Below, one piece after another: positions 17,937 through 25,840 of a stretch of 48,310 nucleotides of DNA (positions are counted from its first letter, which is position 1; every line of letters starts with the position of its first letter). This stretch comes from an uncultured Oxalobacteraceae bacterium (GTDB lineage Bacteria; Pseudomonadota; Gammaproteobacteria; Burkholderiales; Burkholderiaceae): assembly GCA_946480015.1 (NCBI GenBank), contig CAMLIL010000040.1:1-48310 (forward strand). The letters run 5' to 3'. The notes under the pieces were generated by a model. The model was not told the origin of the DNA. It ran no database searches and worked only from the letters and a program-made list of their open reading frames with translations. The translations under genes were made by a program, and so were the position numbers.

Positions 17937-18113
17937 ATGACTAAACGTATCGGCAATAAGGACGAAGCGCAGCATCGCAGCAAACAAGAGAAAAAAGAGA
18001 CCAAGCGCACCAATATCGAGCGTGAGGCCATCAAGCAGGCCATCGCGAGGACCAAATACCGCAACCAGGTCAAGAACCGGCCGTCGGCCGAAGCCTTCCT
18101 GCCGCCCGCCTGA
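17937..18113 (+). CDS. Small charged helical protein of unknown function (58 residues)
   Basis: A 58-residue frame begins MTKRIGNKDEAQHRSKQEKK and is very rich in Lys, Arg, Glu and Gln up to about residue 50, as in a long helix or a nucleic-acid-binding peptide. The end is AEAFLPPA. A strong ribosome site (AGGGGAG) lies six bases before the ATG, and a terminator-like hairpin follows 21 bases after the stop. These signals make a real gene likely. No domain is recognised. It may be a small stress-related or RNA/DNA-associated protein, but there is no direct evidence. Confidence 0.65.
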   Translation: MTKRIGNKDEAQHRSKQEKKETKRTNIEREAIKQAIARTKYRNQVKNRPSAEAFLPPA

Positions 18114-18134
18114 CAGAGCCGATTCCTGTTTCGC

Positions 18135-18165
18135 AAAGCCCGCACCGTTGATCGGCGCGGGCTTT
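18135..18165 (+). terminator. Terminator-like hairpin after the small genes
   Basis: AAAGCCCGC (18135-18143) pairs perfectly with GCGGGCTTT (18157-18165) across a 13-base loop. The stem ends in TTT, as in many short intrinsic terminators, but the T run is not extended. The symmetry would let it work in both directions. Confidence 0.6.
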
Positions 18166-18306
18166 GTCGCATTTGAGCCCGCCCGAGGGCGCCATTGACC
18201 GATGCTGGCGGCATTCACCGGCAGCCGGTGGCCGTTGGCCGAAATGTGCTTGGGCCGCGCCGCGTAAGAGGCTATCGTTACGCCATTCTTTCGAACGGGA
18301 GGCAAG

Positions 18307-18681
18307 GTGAGTACCGAACAATCTTACGAGTGGCGGCGCCAGCTGGTGTGGGGCTTGGTCATTGTCGGCTTCGGGCTGGTGCTATTTCTGGATAATATCG
18401 ACATCGTCCAGGTGGAACATCTCTGGCATTATGCGCCGCTGGTGCTGGTGGTGCTGGGGATGAACAAGATGGTAGGCTATCCTACCGCGCGGCATTTCTC
18501 CGCCGGTTTGTGGCAAATGTTTATCGGCCTGTGGCTGTTTGCCGTCTTCGAGCAGATGTACGGCCTGACTTTCCGGAATAGCTGGCCGATCGTGATTATC
18601 GCCGTCGGCGTGAAAATCGCGATCGAGCCGGTGATCAGGGCGCGCTTCGCGCCGAATGCGGAGGACAGCCATGAAAAATAG
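18307..18681 (+). CDS. LiaF-like transmembrane protein (DUF5668-type)
   Basis: The protein (124 residues) contains three to four membrane helices of the LiaF/LiaI transmembrane type, including WGLVIVGFGLVLFLDNIDIV and a PLVLVVLGMNKMVG stretch. It lacks the C-terminal beta-rich domain found in full LiaF proteins; the next gene has it. Translation starts at GTG 18307, with GGGAGG four bases ahead. It overlaps the next gene by 11 bases, and the pair sits directly ahead of a LytS/LytTR two-component system. The likely role is sensing or buffering cell-envelope stress, inferred from the Lia system of Gram-positive bacteria. The exact function in Proteobacteria is not established. Confidence 0.75.
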   Translation: MSTEQSYEWRRQLVWGLVIVGFGLVLFLDNIDIVQVEHLWHYAPLVLVVLGMNKMVGYPTARHFSAGLWQMFIGLWLFAVFEQMYGLTFRNSWPIVIIAVGVKIAIEPVIRARFAPNAEDSHEK

Positions 18682-19369
18682 TCAAACTGGACGCAGCGTG
18701 GCCGGCCAGGTGGTGCTGGGCCTGATGGTGGTGGCGCTGGGCGTGATGTTCATGCTCGACACATTCAATGTGCTGCAATTTCAGCGGGTCGTGTCGTTCT
18801 GGCCCTCGGTGCTGCTGGTGCTGGGCGTGGTCAAGCTGCTCGATACGCGCTCGTCGAACGGCCCGATCGTGGGCATCCTGCTGCTGGCGGCCGGCGGCAT
18901 TCTGATTCTGAATAATCTGGGACTGCTGTATTTTGAATGGCGCATGGTGTGGCCGGCGCTGCTGATCCTGTTTGGCGGCTCGCTTGTGTATCGCGCGCTG
19001 ACCCGGCGCGCGGGCGCGCAGGGCGATTCGAAATCCGATGACGATTCCTTCATTGAAGCCACCGCCATCGTGGGCAGTTTTCAGCGGCGCCTGACCACGC
19101 CGGATTTCAAGGGCGGGGAAATTACCGCCATCATGGGGGGCTGCAATCTCGATTTGCGCGACTGTTCGATCAATGGCGAAGTGGTGATCAACGTGTTCGC
19201 AGCGATGGGGGGCATTGTCATCAAATGCCCGCCCGACTGGACCGTGGTGCTGCAGGGAGCCCCCTTCATGGGCGGATTCGAGGAAAAGACGGTGCGTCCT
19301 CCGAATGGATCGAAGCGGCTGGTGGTCAAGGGTTATGCCATCATGGGCGGCGTCGAAGTGCGTAACTGA
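18671..19369 (+). CDS. LiaF-like membrane protein with C-terminal envelope-stress domain
   Basis: The 232-residue protein begins with four hydrophobic helices in repeating LiaF/LiaI style. The C-terminal domain has three MGG-containing repeats (EITAIMGGCNLDLRD, NVFAAMGGIVIKCP and GYAIMGGVEVRN), as in the LiaF C-terminal (DUF2154-like) family. The ATG at 18671 is preferred to one at 18656, because GGAGG lies between them and seven bases before the second. Its stop shares one base with the ATG of the histidine kinase, so both are co-translated. By analogy it may restrain the kinase next door until envelope damage occurs; this is inference. Confidence 0.82.
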   Translation: MKNSQTGRSVAGQVVLGLMVVALGVMFMLDTFNVLQFQRVVSFWPSVLLVLGVVKLLDTRSSNGPIVGILLLAAGGILILNNLGLLYFEWRMVWPALLILFGGSLVYRALTRRAGAQGDSKSDDDSFIEATAIVGSFQRRLTTPDFKGGEITAIMGGCNLDLRDCSINGEVVINVFAAMGGIVIKCPPDWTVVLQGAPFMGGFEEKTVRPPNGSKRLVVKGYAIMGGVEVRN

Positions 19370-20424
19370 TGGCAGCCGGATTATCCAGCCGGCGCGGCGC
19401 CATGCTGTATCTGCTGGCGTGGCTGTTGCTTGGCCTGATATTTACAGCCATGATAGTCGCGGCCACCGGCGCCAGTTGGGGGAGTGCCTGCTGGTTTGCC
19501 GTTCCGCTGACGGTGCTGTATGGCGTGGCCTCGGGTTTTTCGGCCTATTATCTGTGCCGCGCCTATCCGCTCACGGAACGCCGCCCCGGCGCGATTGTGA
19601 CCGTGTTCTTGCTGTCGGCCATCGTCGCGGGCTTGCTGCTGGCCGGCATGTCGATGCTGTGGAACGGTTTGTGGGCGGACTACGGCGGCATTGTGCTGGC
19701 ACCGCCGTTGCGCGCCACGGTGTTTGCGCTAGGGGTGATTTTGTACTGCCTCTGCGCCGTAGGGCATTATCTGGCGATCGAATTCGAGCGAGCCCGCAGC
19801 GCCGAGCGGCGTGAATTTCAATCCGCCCTGGCCGCGCAAGAGGCCGACCTGCGCATGCTGCGCACGCAGATCGATCCGCATTTTCTCTTTAATAGTCTGA
19901 ATTCGATCAGCGCCTTGACCTCGATCGACGCGGCAAGGGCACGCGCCATGACCTTGCAGCTGGCCGATTTTTTTCGCCTGACGCTCAGGCTCGATGCCAA
20001 CCACGACGTGACACTCGGCGCCGAAGCCGACCTGGCCGTGCGCTTTCTGGCCATCGAACAGGTACGTTTCGGTGCCCGCCTGCAAACGGCGTTCGCGATC
20101 GCGCCCGATGCGGTGCATTGCCTGGTGCCGCCAATGATCCTGCAACCGCTGGTGGAGAATGCGGTCAAACATGGGCTGGGTCACTTAAGCGAAGGCGGCA
20201 CCATCGCCATTCGCGCCGAACGGGCCGGTTCGCGGCTGCGGGTTGCCGTCGAAAATGCGATTGATATCGATATGCCGGAGGCGGGCGTGTCCGGTATTGG
20301 CCTGCTCAATGTGCGGCAGCGCCTGGCCGCGGCGTACGGCCACGAGGCCAGTGTCCACTGGACCAGAACCGATGCCGGCTTTCGGGTCGAATTGACCTTG
20401 CCGGCCAAGACGATGGAGTCATGA
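19369..20424 (+). CDS. LytS-like sensor histidine kinase
   Basis: The protein has 351 residues. Four hydrophobic helices fill residues 12-135, followed by the His_kinase domain with the phosphorylated His at H171 in QIDPHFLFNSLNSISAL. The ATPase part has PPMILQPLVENAVKHGL (N box) and GIGLLNVRQRL (G box). There is no separate input domain, so the membrane part or a LiaF-like partner probably senses the signal. It shares one base with the gene upstream and overlaps the response regulator gene downstream. This family usually pairs with LytTR regulators such as AlgR. Confidence 0.92.
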   Translation: MAAGLSSRRGAMLYLLAWLLLGLIFTAMIVAATGASWGSACWFAVPLTVLYGVASGFSAYYLCRAYPLTERRPGAIVTVFLLSAIVAGLLLAGMSMLWNGLWADYGGIVLAPPLRATVFALGVILYCLCAVGHYLAIEFERARSAERREFQSALAAQEADLRMLRTQIDPHFLFNSLNSISALTSIDAARARAMTLQLADFFRLTLRLDANHDVTLGAEADLAVRFLAIEQVRFGARLQTAFAIAPDAVHCLVPPMILQPLVENAVKHGLGHLSEGGTIAIRAERAGSRLRVAVENAIDIDMPEAGVSGIGLLNVRQRLAAAYGHEASVHWTRTDAGFRVELTLPAKTMES

Positions 20425-21149
20425 TGCGAGTAATAATTGTCGACGATGAGCAATTGGCGCGCGCACTGGTGCGCGAGTACCTCGGCCACCATGGCGATAT
20501 CGAGATCGTGGCCGAATGCGCTAACGGTTTCGACGCGGTCAAGGCCATCGCCGAGCTCAAGCCGGACCTGGTCTTTCTCGATATTCAAATGCCCAAGCTG
20601 ACCGGTTTCGAAGTGCTGGAATTGGCCGGGCGCGAGGCGCGTTTCATCTTCGTTACCGCCTACGACCAATATGCCTTGAAGGCGTTCGAGGTCCATGCGG
20701 TCGATTATCTGCTCAAGCCCTTCAGCCAGCAGCGCCTGGACGAAGCGCTGGCCCATGCGCGCCGGACCGCCGTCAATGCCGCCGCCATCGACGCGGTGCT
20801 CGCTGAACCGGCTGTGCGCGGCAAACCGCTGGACCGGGTGGCGATCCGCGAGGGCGGGCGCATTCACGTGATCGGCACCAGCGCCATCGTGTCGGTGGAA
20901 GCCCAGGACGATTATGTGTCGATCAAGGCCGATGGAAAATCGTATCTGAAGAACCAGCGCCTGTCCGATCTGGAAGGGCAGCTCGATCCCGCCTGTTTCG
21001 CGCGCGTGCATCGCTCCTTCCTGGTCAATCTTGCCTGCATCAGCCAGATCGAACCGGGCCGCGACAGCCATGCCGCCGTGCTCACCGATGGCAGCCGTAT
21101 TCCCGTCAGCCGCAGCGGTTTTCAGAAAATCAAACACCTGCTGCGTTGA
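20424..21149 (+). CDS. LytTR-family response regulator
   Basis: The 241-residue regulator has a receiver domain with acidic residues at its start (VIIVDDEQLA), the phosphorylated Asp at D53 in LVFLDIQMPKLTG, T78 and K98. A C-terminal LytTR DNA-binding domain follows (DYVSIKADGKSYL, FARVHRSFLVN, then IPVSRSGFQKIK). I chose the second of two adjacent ATG codons because GGAG lies five bases before it; the first, at 20421, is possible. It is coupled to the kinase gene. Targets are unknown, but the two LiaF-like genes or envelope genes are reasonable guesses. Its last 20 bases overlap the end of the convergent helicase gene. Confidence 0.93.
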   Translation: MRVIIVDDEQLARALVREYLGHHGDIEIVAECANGFDAVKAIAELKPDLVFLDIQMPKLTGFEVLELAGREARFIFVTAYDQYALKAFEVHAVDYLLKPFSQQRLDEALAHARRTAVNAAAIDAVLAEPAVRGKPLDRVAIREGGRIHVIGTSAIVSVEAQDDYVSIKADGKSYLKNQRLSDLEGQLDPACFARVHRSFLVNLACISQIEPGRDSHAAVLTDGSRIPVSRSGFQKIKHLLR

Positions 21150-23409
21150 TGCCGACGCGGTCGACCTGCCACCAGTGCGGCAGCAGCGCACGCACGGCGC
21201 TCTGGTCGAACCGGTCGTCGATCAGATAGACCACGCCGCGGTCCTGTTCGGTGCGGATCACACGTCCGGCCGCCTGCACCACTTTCTGCAGTCCGGGATA
21301 TAAATACGTGTAGTCGTAGCCTGCCCCGAAACGCTGTTGCATGCGCTCGCGCAGCTGCTCATTCACGGGATTGATTTGCGGCAGGCCGAGCGTGGCGATG
21401 AATGCACCGATCAGGCGTGCTCCCGGCAAATCGATGCCTTCGCCGAATGCGCCGCCCAGCACCGCAAAGCCGATGCCACGGCCATCGAGCGTAAAGCGGC
21501 GCAGAAAGGCATCGCGTTCGCTTTCGCTCATGCGGCGCGGCTGGCGCCACACCGGAATGTCCGGATGGCTGCGTTCGAAGGCATCGGCGACCAGCTCCAG
21601 ATAATCGAAACTGCTGAAGAACGCCAGGTAATTGCCCGCTTGTGCGGCGAATTGACGCGCCATTAAGTCGGCGATCGGCGCAGCCGAACGGGCACGGTGC
21701 TGGAAGCGCGTCGAGATGTCGCGCACCACGTGCACGTCCAGCTGGTCGGCGCCGAATGGCGAGGCGATATCGACCCAGGCCGTGGTATCGGGCAGGCCCA
21801 GCATATCGGCGAAGTAATGCCAGGGACTGAGGGTGGCGGAAAACAGGGCAACGCTGTGGGCGAGGGAAAAGCGCGGCTTGAGGAAGGGCGCCGGGATGAC
21901 ATTGCGGATGCATAAAGTCGATTGCTTTGCATCCTGCACCTGGATGTCGCACAGCGAATGGTCGCCAAATACTTCGCTCAGGCGCATGAAGTGCAGGGCG
22001 TCGAAATAGAAGCGCTGCAGCGCCGGGTCGATCAGGCCACCTTGTTCTGCAAGAAAATCGGTGATGGCGCTGGTGGCGCTTTGCAGGGTGCCCAGCAGAT
22101 TTTCAGGCGGCGCATCGAGCACGGCGTAGGACGTGGCCGGATGCACCGGCCAGGCACGGCCGATCCGGTCGAGCTCCTTCCTTAGTAGTGCGGGCGCGGC
22201 GGCGCGCGCGGCGCGCAAGCTGTCGCGGTCCAGTTCGGCGCTGTACATCTTGCGCGCGCGCGCCACCAGATTGTGCGCCTCGTCGGCCAGCACGCTGACT
22301 CTCCACTGGTGGTTCAGGGTGAGGCCGTGCAACATGGCGCCCAGGTCGAAATAATAGTTGTAGTCGCCCACGATCAAGTCGCTCCAGCGCGCCATTTCGC
22401 TGCCCAGATAATAGGGACAGACGTCGTGGGCCAGTGCCACGTTACGCAGTCCGGTGGCATCGAGCATGTCGACGCCGAGCGCAGCCTGGCGCGCGGCCGG
22501 CAGGCGGTCGTAGAAGCCCTTGGCCAGCGGACAGGATTCGCCATGGCATGCCTTGTCCGGATGGGCGCACGCCTTGTCGCGCGCGACCAGTTCCAGCACG
22601 CGCAGGGGCAGGCTGCCGGCCGCCTCTATAATGGCCGCGGCGGCGTCGAGTGCGAGCTGGCGCCCGGGTGTCTTGGCGGCCAGGAAAAACACCTTGTCCA
22701 GCCTGTGCTGGGGTGCTGCCTTCAGCACCGGGAACAGTGTGCCGACCGTCTTGCCGATGCCGGTGGGCGCTTGCACCATCACGCAGCGGCCGCTGCGGTT
22801 GGCATTGAACACGGTTTCGGCCAGATCGCGCTGGCCGGGGCGAAAGCCGGCATGGGGAAATTGCATCCCGGCCAGGGCGGTATCGCGCGCCCTACGATGT
22901 GCCAACTCTTGCTCGGCCCAAGCCAGGAAGCGCAGGCATTGTTGCTCGAACAGCAGGGCCAGGGACTGGGCCGACTGGGTCTCGCGCAGCACGGTTTCGC
23001 TCTGGTTGCCGATATTGAAGTACACCAGGGCCAGATCGACTTGCTCCAGGCCCAGCTGTTGGCACAACAGGTGGCCGTAGGTGCGCACCTGAGCCCAGTG
23101 CAGGTGGCGGTGATTGGCCGGCATGCGCTCGAGCTCGCCGCGGTAAGTCTTGATTTCCTCGATCAGCTTGTGGTCCGGATCATAGCCATCGGCACGGCCG
23201 CGCACATGCAGCAGGCCGTAGTCGCCGGACAGGCTCACTTCCGGCTGATAGCGCGGACCGCGCCGCGCCGTGACCACGGCGTGGCCGGCGATGCCCTCCT
23301 GGGCGCTGGGCGAGGGGGTGAAACGCAGATCGAGGTCGCCCTGTTTGGCGGTAAATTCGCACAGCGCCCTCACCGCGATGTCGTAGCTCAAGCCGGCTGC
23401 TCCAGCCAT
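21130..23409 (-). CDS. DinG/Rad3-type DNA helicase with N-terminal nuclease-like domain
   Basis: This 759-residue protein is a superfamily-2 helicase of the XPD/DinG type. Motif I is VQAPTGIGKT near residue 212, motif II is LADEAHNLV near 373, and motif VI is QAAGRVIRTEQDRG near 710. Four Cys in the run from KACAHPDKAC to CPLAKG, plus one further on, fit the Fe-S cluster of XPD proteins. Residues 1-150 carry GRADGYDP and LIEEIKTYRG, the D...ExK pattern of a PD-(D/E)XK nuclease. The ATG at 23409 is chosen over GTG at 23421; neither has a clear ribosome site. It overlaps the VRR-NUC gene upstream by 22 bases. The pair likely unwinds and cuts damaged or branched DNA. Confidence 0.88.
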   Translation of the reverse strand: MAGAAGLSYDIAVRALCEFTAKQGDLDLRFTPSPSAQEGIAGHAVVTARRGPRYQPEVSLSGDYGLLHVRGRADGYDPDHKLIEEIKTYRGELERMPANHRHLHWAQVRTYGHLLCQQLGLEQVDLALVYFNIGNQSETVLRETQSAQSLALLFEQQCLRFLAWAEQELAHRRARDTALAGMQFPHAGFRPGQRDLAETVFNANRSGRCVMVQAPTGIGKTVGTLFPVLKAAPQHRLDKVFFLAAKTPGRQLALDAAAAIIEAAGSLPLRVLELVARDKACAHPDKACHGESCPLAKGFYDRLPAARQAALGVDMLDATGLRNVALAHDVCPYYLGSEMARWSDLIVGDYNYYFDLGAMLHGLTLNHQWRVSVLADEAHNLVARARKMYSAELDRDSLRAARAAAPALLRKELDRIGRAWPVHPATSYAVLDAPPENLLGTLQSATSAITDFLAEQGGLIDPALQRFYFDALHFMRLSEVFGDHSLCDIQVQDAKQSTLCIRNVIPAPFLKPRFSLAHSVALFSATLSPWHYFADMLGLPDTTAWVDIASPFGADQLDVHVVRDISTRFQHRARSAAPIADLMARQFAAQAGNYLAFFSSFDYLELVADAFERSHPDIPVWRQPRRMSESERDAFLRRFTLDGRGIGFAVLGGAFGEGIDLPGARLIGAFIATLGLPQINPVNEQLRERMQQRFGAGYDYTYLYPGLQKVVQAAGRVIRTEQDRGVVYLIDDRFDQSAVRALLPHWWQVDRVGINAAGV

Positions 23410-25037
23410 TGCAAATAGCACACGGCGACCGGCATGCCATGCTCACTGAAATGATCGAGCCAGCGCAGCTGGTTGTCTTGCAGGCGGTCGCCCGGCCCTT
23501 TGACTTCGATCATGCGATAGCGCTGCTCGGCCGGCCAGAACTGGATCAGGTCCGGCAAGCCGCTGCGGTTGGCCTGGATGTCCAGCAAGATGCGCTGACA
23601 CCATTTCTTCAGGTGCTGGGCCGGGATGCAGGCGAGCGCCATCTCGATCAGCTCGTCGGTCAGGGCATCCCAGGCGACAAAGGGGGAAGCGATGCCGCGC
23701 TTGGCCTGGTAGGTCGCGCGGATGGCGTCGGCGTGGCAGGCATCGTCGAGCTGGCGCAGGCAAAGCTGGAACTCCTTGTCGCGGCGGCGCAGAAAATCGG
23801 GGCTGTGCAGATCGGCCGGCCCGCGATGGAACGGGTGGAAAAAGGCACCGGGAATCGCGGAAAAAATAGCCGGCCAGCACAACAGCCCGAACAGGGCGTT
23901 GATCAGGGCGTTCTCGACGTAAAACACGGGCGCATCAGGCTGGCTCAGATGGTCGCGCACCACGCCTTCGACCCACCAGTCCTGCTGCGGCAGCGGCAAG
24001 CGCAGATCGAGCCGCTCTACCGCGGCAGGCCGGGCCCGCGCTGGTTTTTCGTGGCCGAGCCTGCGCCGCAGCCGGGGCGCGATGCGCAGCAGATGCTGGT
24101 GCTCGGCATCGCTTTCCGGCGCCTTTTCCGCCAGGCTCAGCAGTTCAAACGCCCGGCCGAATTGGCCATCTTTTTCGAGCACGCGTATGGCGCGCGCGCG
24201 GGCACCCGGGAAACTGGTGCGGGCATACAGGGCGTAGGCGCCTGCCCAGTCGCGCTGCTTTTCCACGTGCTGGGCGATCTGGAACAGCAAACGCTCGCGC
24301 CGGCTATTGAGCCAATCGTTCTCGAACGGGGTCTCGGGCAAGGCTTGCAGCACTGCGTCGAGGGCCTCCCCGGCTTGAAAGCGTTCCTTGCACTGGTGCA
24401 GCGCCAAGTAAGCATCGATATCGCGGCGCTGGCGGAACCCGCGCGACGAGGCCGAGAACTCGACCTGCTCAAAGGTGTACAGGCCCAGGTCCGACAGCAC
24501 GAATTCGGTCCAGTCCTGGTGCAGATTGCCAAAAAAAATCAGGCGCAAGCGGTCGCACAGGGGCTTGACCAGGATGCTGTAGGCGACGTCGCCGGAATCG
24601 CGGAACCAGGCCGAAAACGAGCGCGCGTCGGCGAACTGGGCGCGCAGCGCTTCCAGCTGTTCGCCCTTGCGTGCGCTTTTCTCGTGCAGGCCAAGCTGAA
24701 ACACCTTGCCGATTTCGGGCTTGGACAACAGCTCGAACAGGGCATCGATGCCGAGCACCGGATCGGCTTCGATCCAGCCGGTGGGGAGCAAATGGCGGGC
24801 GGCCTCGACAGGGCAGCCGATTTCGGCGTAGTGCAGCTTGGATGCACGAAAAAGCGTCCCCTTGCGCATCACCATGCGCACGAACAGGGCGCGCGCGCAC
24901 TGCGGCAAGTCCTGAAACATGCCGATGAAGGCTTGCTCTTCACCGGTCAGCAAGTCGCTGTAGCGCTCGCTAATCCATGCCAATACCCGGTGAAAATTGT
25001 CGAGATAGTAAAACTCGTTCTCTAGTACTTTGCGCAT
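23388..25037 (-). CDS. FAN1-like VRR-NUC domain nuclease
   Basis: The 549-residue protein resembles bacterial FAN1, a structure-specific nuclease for interstrand crosslink repair. The C-terminal VRR-NUC domain carries the catalytic set: D496 in GLPDLIQF, then E511 and K513 in YRMIEVKGPGD, followed by DNQLRWL. The middle region fits the FAN1 helical, TPR-like part, and the segment with HPFHRGPADL is also typical. The N-terminal 130 residues match the SAP-like DNA-binding part of FAN1 (RKGTLFRASKLHYAEIG). The ATG at 25037 has no strong ribosome site. It is followed by the helicase gene with a 22-base overlap, a pairing seen in other Proteobacteria. Confidence 0.9.
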   Translation of the reverse strand: MRKVLENEFYYLDNFHRVLAWISERYSDLLTGEEQAFIGMFQDLPQCARALFVRMVMRKGTLFRASKLHYAEIGCPVEAARHLLPTGWIEADPVLGIDALFELLSKPEIGKVFQLGLHEKSARKGEQLEALRAQFADARSFSAWFRDSGDVAYSILVKPLCDRLRLIFFGNLHQDWTEFVLSDLGLYTFEQVEFSASSRGFRQRRDIDAYLALHQCKERFQAGEALDAVLQALPETPFENDWLNSRRERLLFQIAQHVEKQRDWAGAYALYARTSFPGARARAIRVLEKDGQFGRAFELLSLAEKAPESDAEHQHLLRIAPRLRRRLGHEKPARARPAAVERLDLRLPLPQQDWWVEGVVRDHLSQPDAPVFYVENALINALFGLLCWPAIFSAIPGAFFHPFHRGPADLHSPDFLRRRDKEFQLCLRQLDDACHADAIRATYQAKRGIASPFVAWDALTDELIEMALACIPAQHLKKWCQRILLDIQANRSGLPDLIQFWPAEQRYRMIEVKGPGDRLQDNQLRWLDHFSEHGMPVAVCYLQWLEQPA

Positions 25038-25168
25038 CGTGCACTGCCGGACTTGCTGTTCCGCTTCCGATTACCTGTGATTTTATACAGTATATCGTGG
25101 AAGCGCGCCGGGTCCCAGCGAAATCGGCACAGATGGGCCGGTGCGGCGCACCAAGCGTGGTTTTCGCG

Positions 25169-25780
25169 CTATGGCCGTGGCGCGCGCTCGCAAGGCTGGC
25201 CCGCTCCAGCGATGCAGGCCTTGTTCGGGGAATAGCGCGGGGATTGGGACAGGATGGCGGTCAGGATGGCCACGTCGGTGTCTACCGGGGCTTCCGGCTT
25301 GGGTGCGCTCGGCCGTGCCTTGACCACCAGGGCCGGACGTTTGGCGGCTTGGCGGGGCGCGAGGCTGCGCGCCGGCGCGACGGGCTGGTCCACTGGCGCG
25401 GCAACCCCCTGCGTCACCAGGGACGGTGCCAGGTCGGCCAGATGGTCGAACTGGTCGACGATCAGTGCGGCCGCCTGTGGTGTCGCGACCCGCTCCGGCA
25501 CGGCCGGGGCCGGCTTGACCGCAACTTCCATCGCAATCGCGGCGGCCGGGCCGGCATTGTCGTTGACCAGCACACCCAGAACGCCGAGCAGCGCGGCAAT
25601 GGCCAGGCTGGCGCCGCCCAGCAGCATCGGTGTCGACCGCGCCGACTGGTGGGCCGCAGGCGCCGACGCGCCGCGCTCGAGGCGGGCCAGGATGTGTTCG
25701 TCGTCGCTGTCCGGCCGGGTGGAGCCGGAAAACAGGTCTGGCCTTTTGGAGCGGTGTTGATTTTCGTCTGAAGGGCGCAC
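25169..25780 (-). CDS. Membrane-anchored Pro/Ala-rich protein of unknown function
   Basis: The 203-residue protein has a charged N-terminus, one hydrophobic helix (residues 52-73, MLLGGASLAIAALLGVLGVL) and a long Pro- and Ala-rich stretch likely to be exposed in the periplasm. The C-terminus is more ordered: DTDVAILTAILSQSPRYSPN, with two Cys and a basic end. Start is GTG 25780, with AGGAG eight bases before it. This topology resembles bitopic proteins that reach across the periplasm, but no family is recognised. It is divergent from the M15 peptidase and T6SS genes, 60 bases away, so a link to secretion is possible but unproven. Confidence 0.65.
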   Translation of the reverse strand: MRPSDENQHRSKRPDLFSGSTRPDSDDEHILARLERGASAPAAHQSARSTPMLLGGASLAIAALLGVLGVLVNDNAGPAAAIAMEVAVKPAPAVPERVATPQAAALIVDQFDHLADLAPSLVTQGVAAPVDQPVAPARSLAPRQAAKRPALVVKARPSAPKPEAPVDTDVAILTAILSQSPRYSPNKACIAGAGQPCERAPRP

Positions 25781-25840
25781 GATCGTAACTCCTAAGATGG
25801 GGAATTCTAATGCCCATTAGAAACACTCTCGGGGTTGTCG

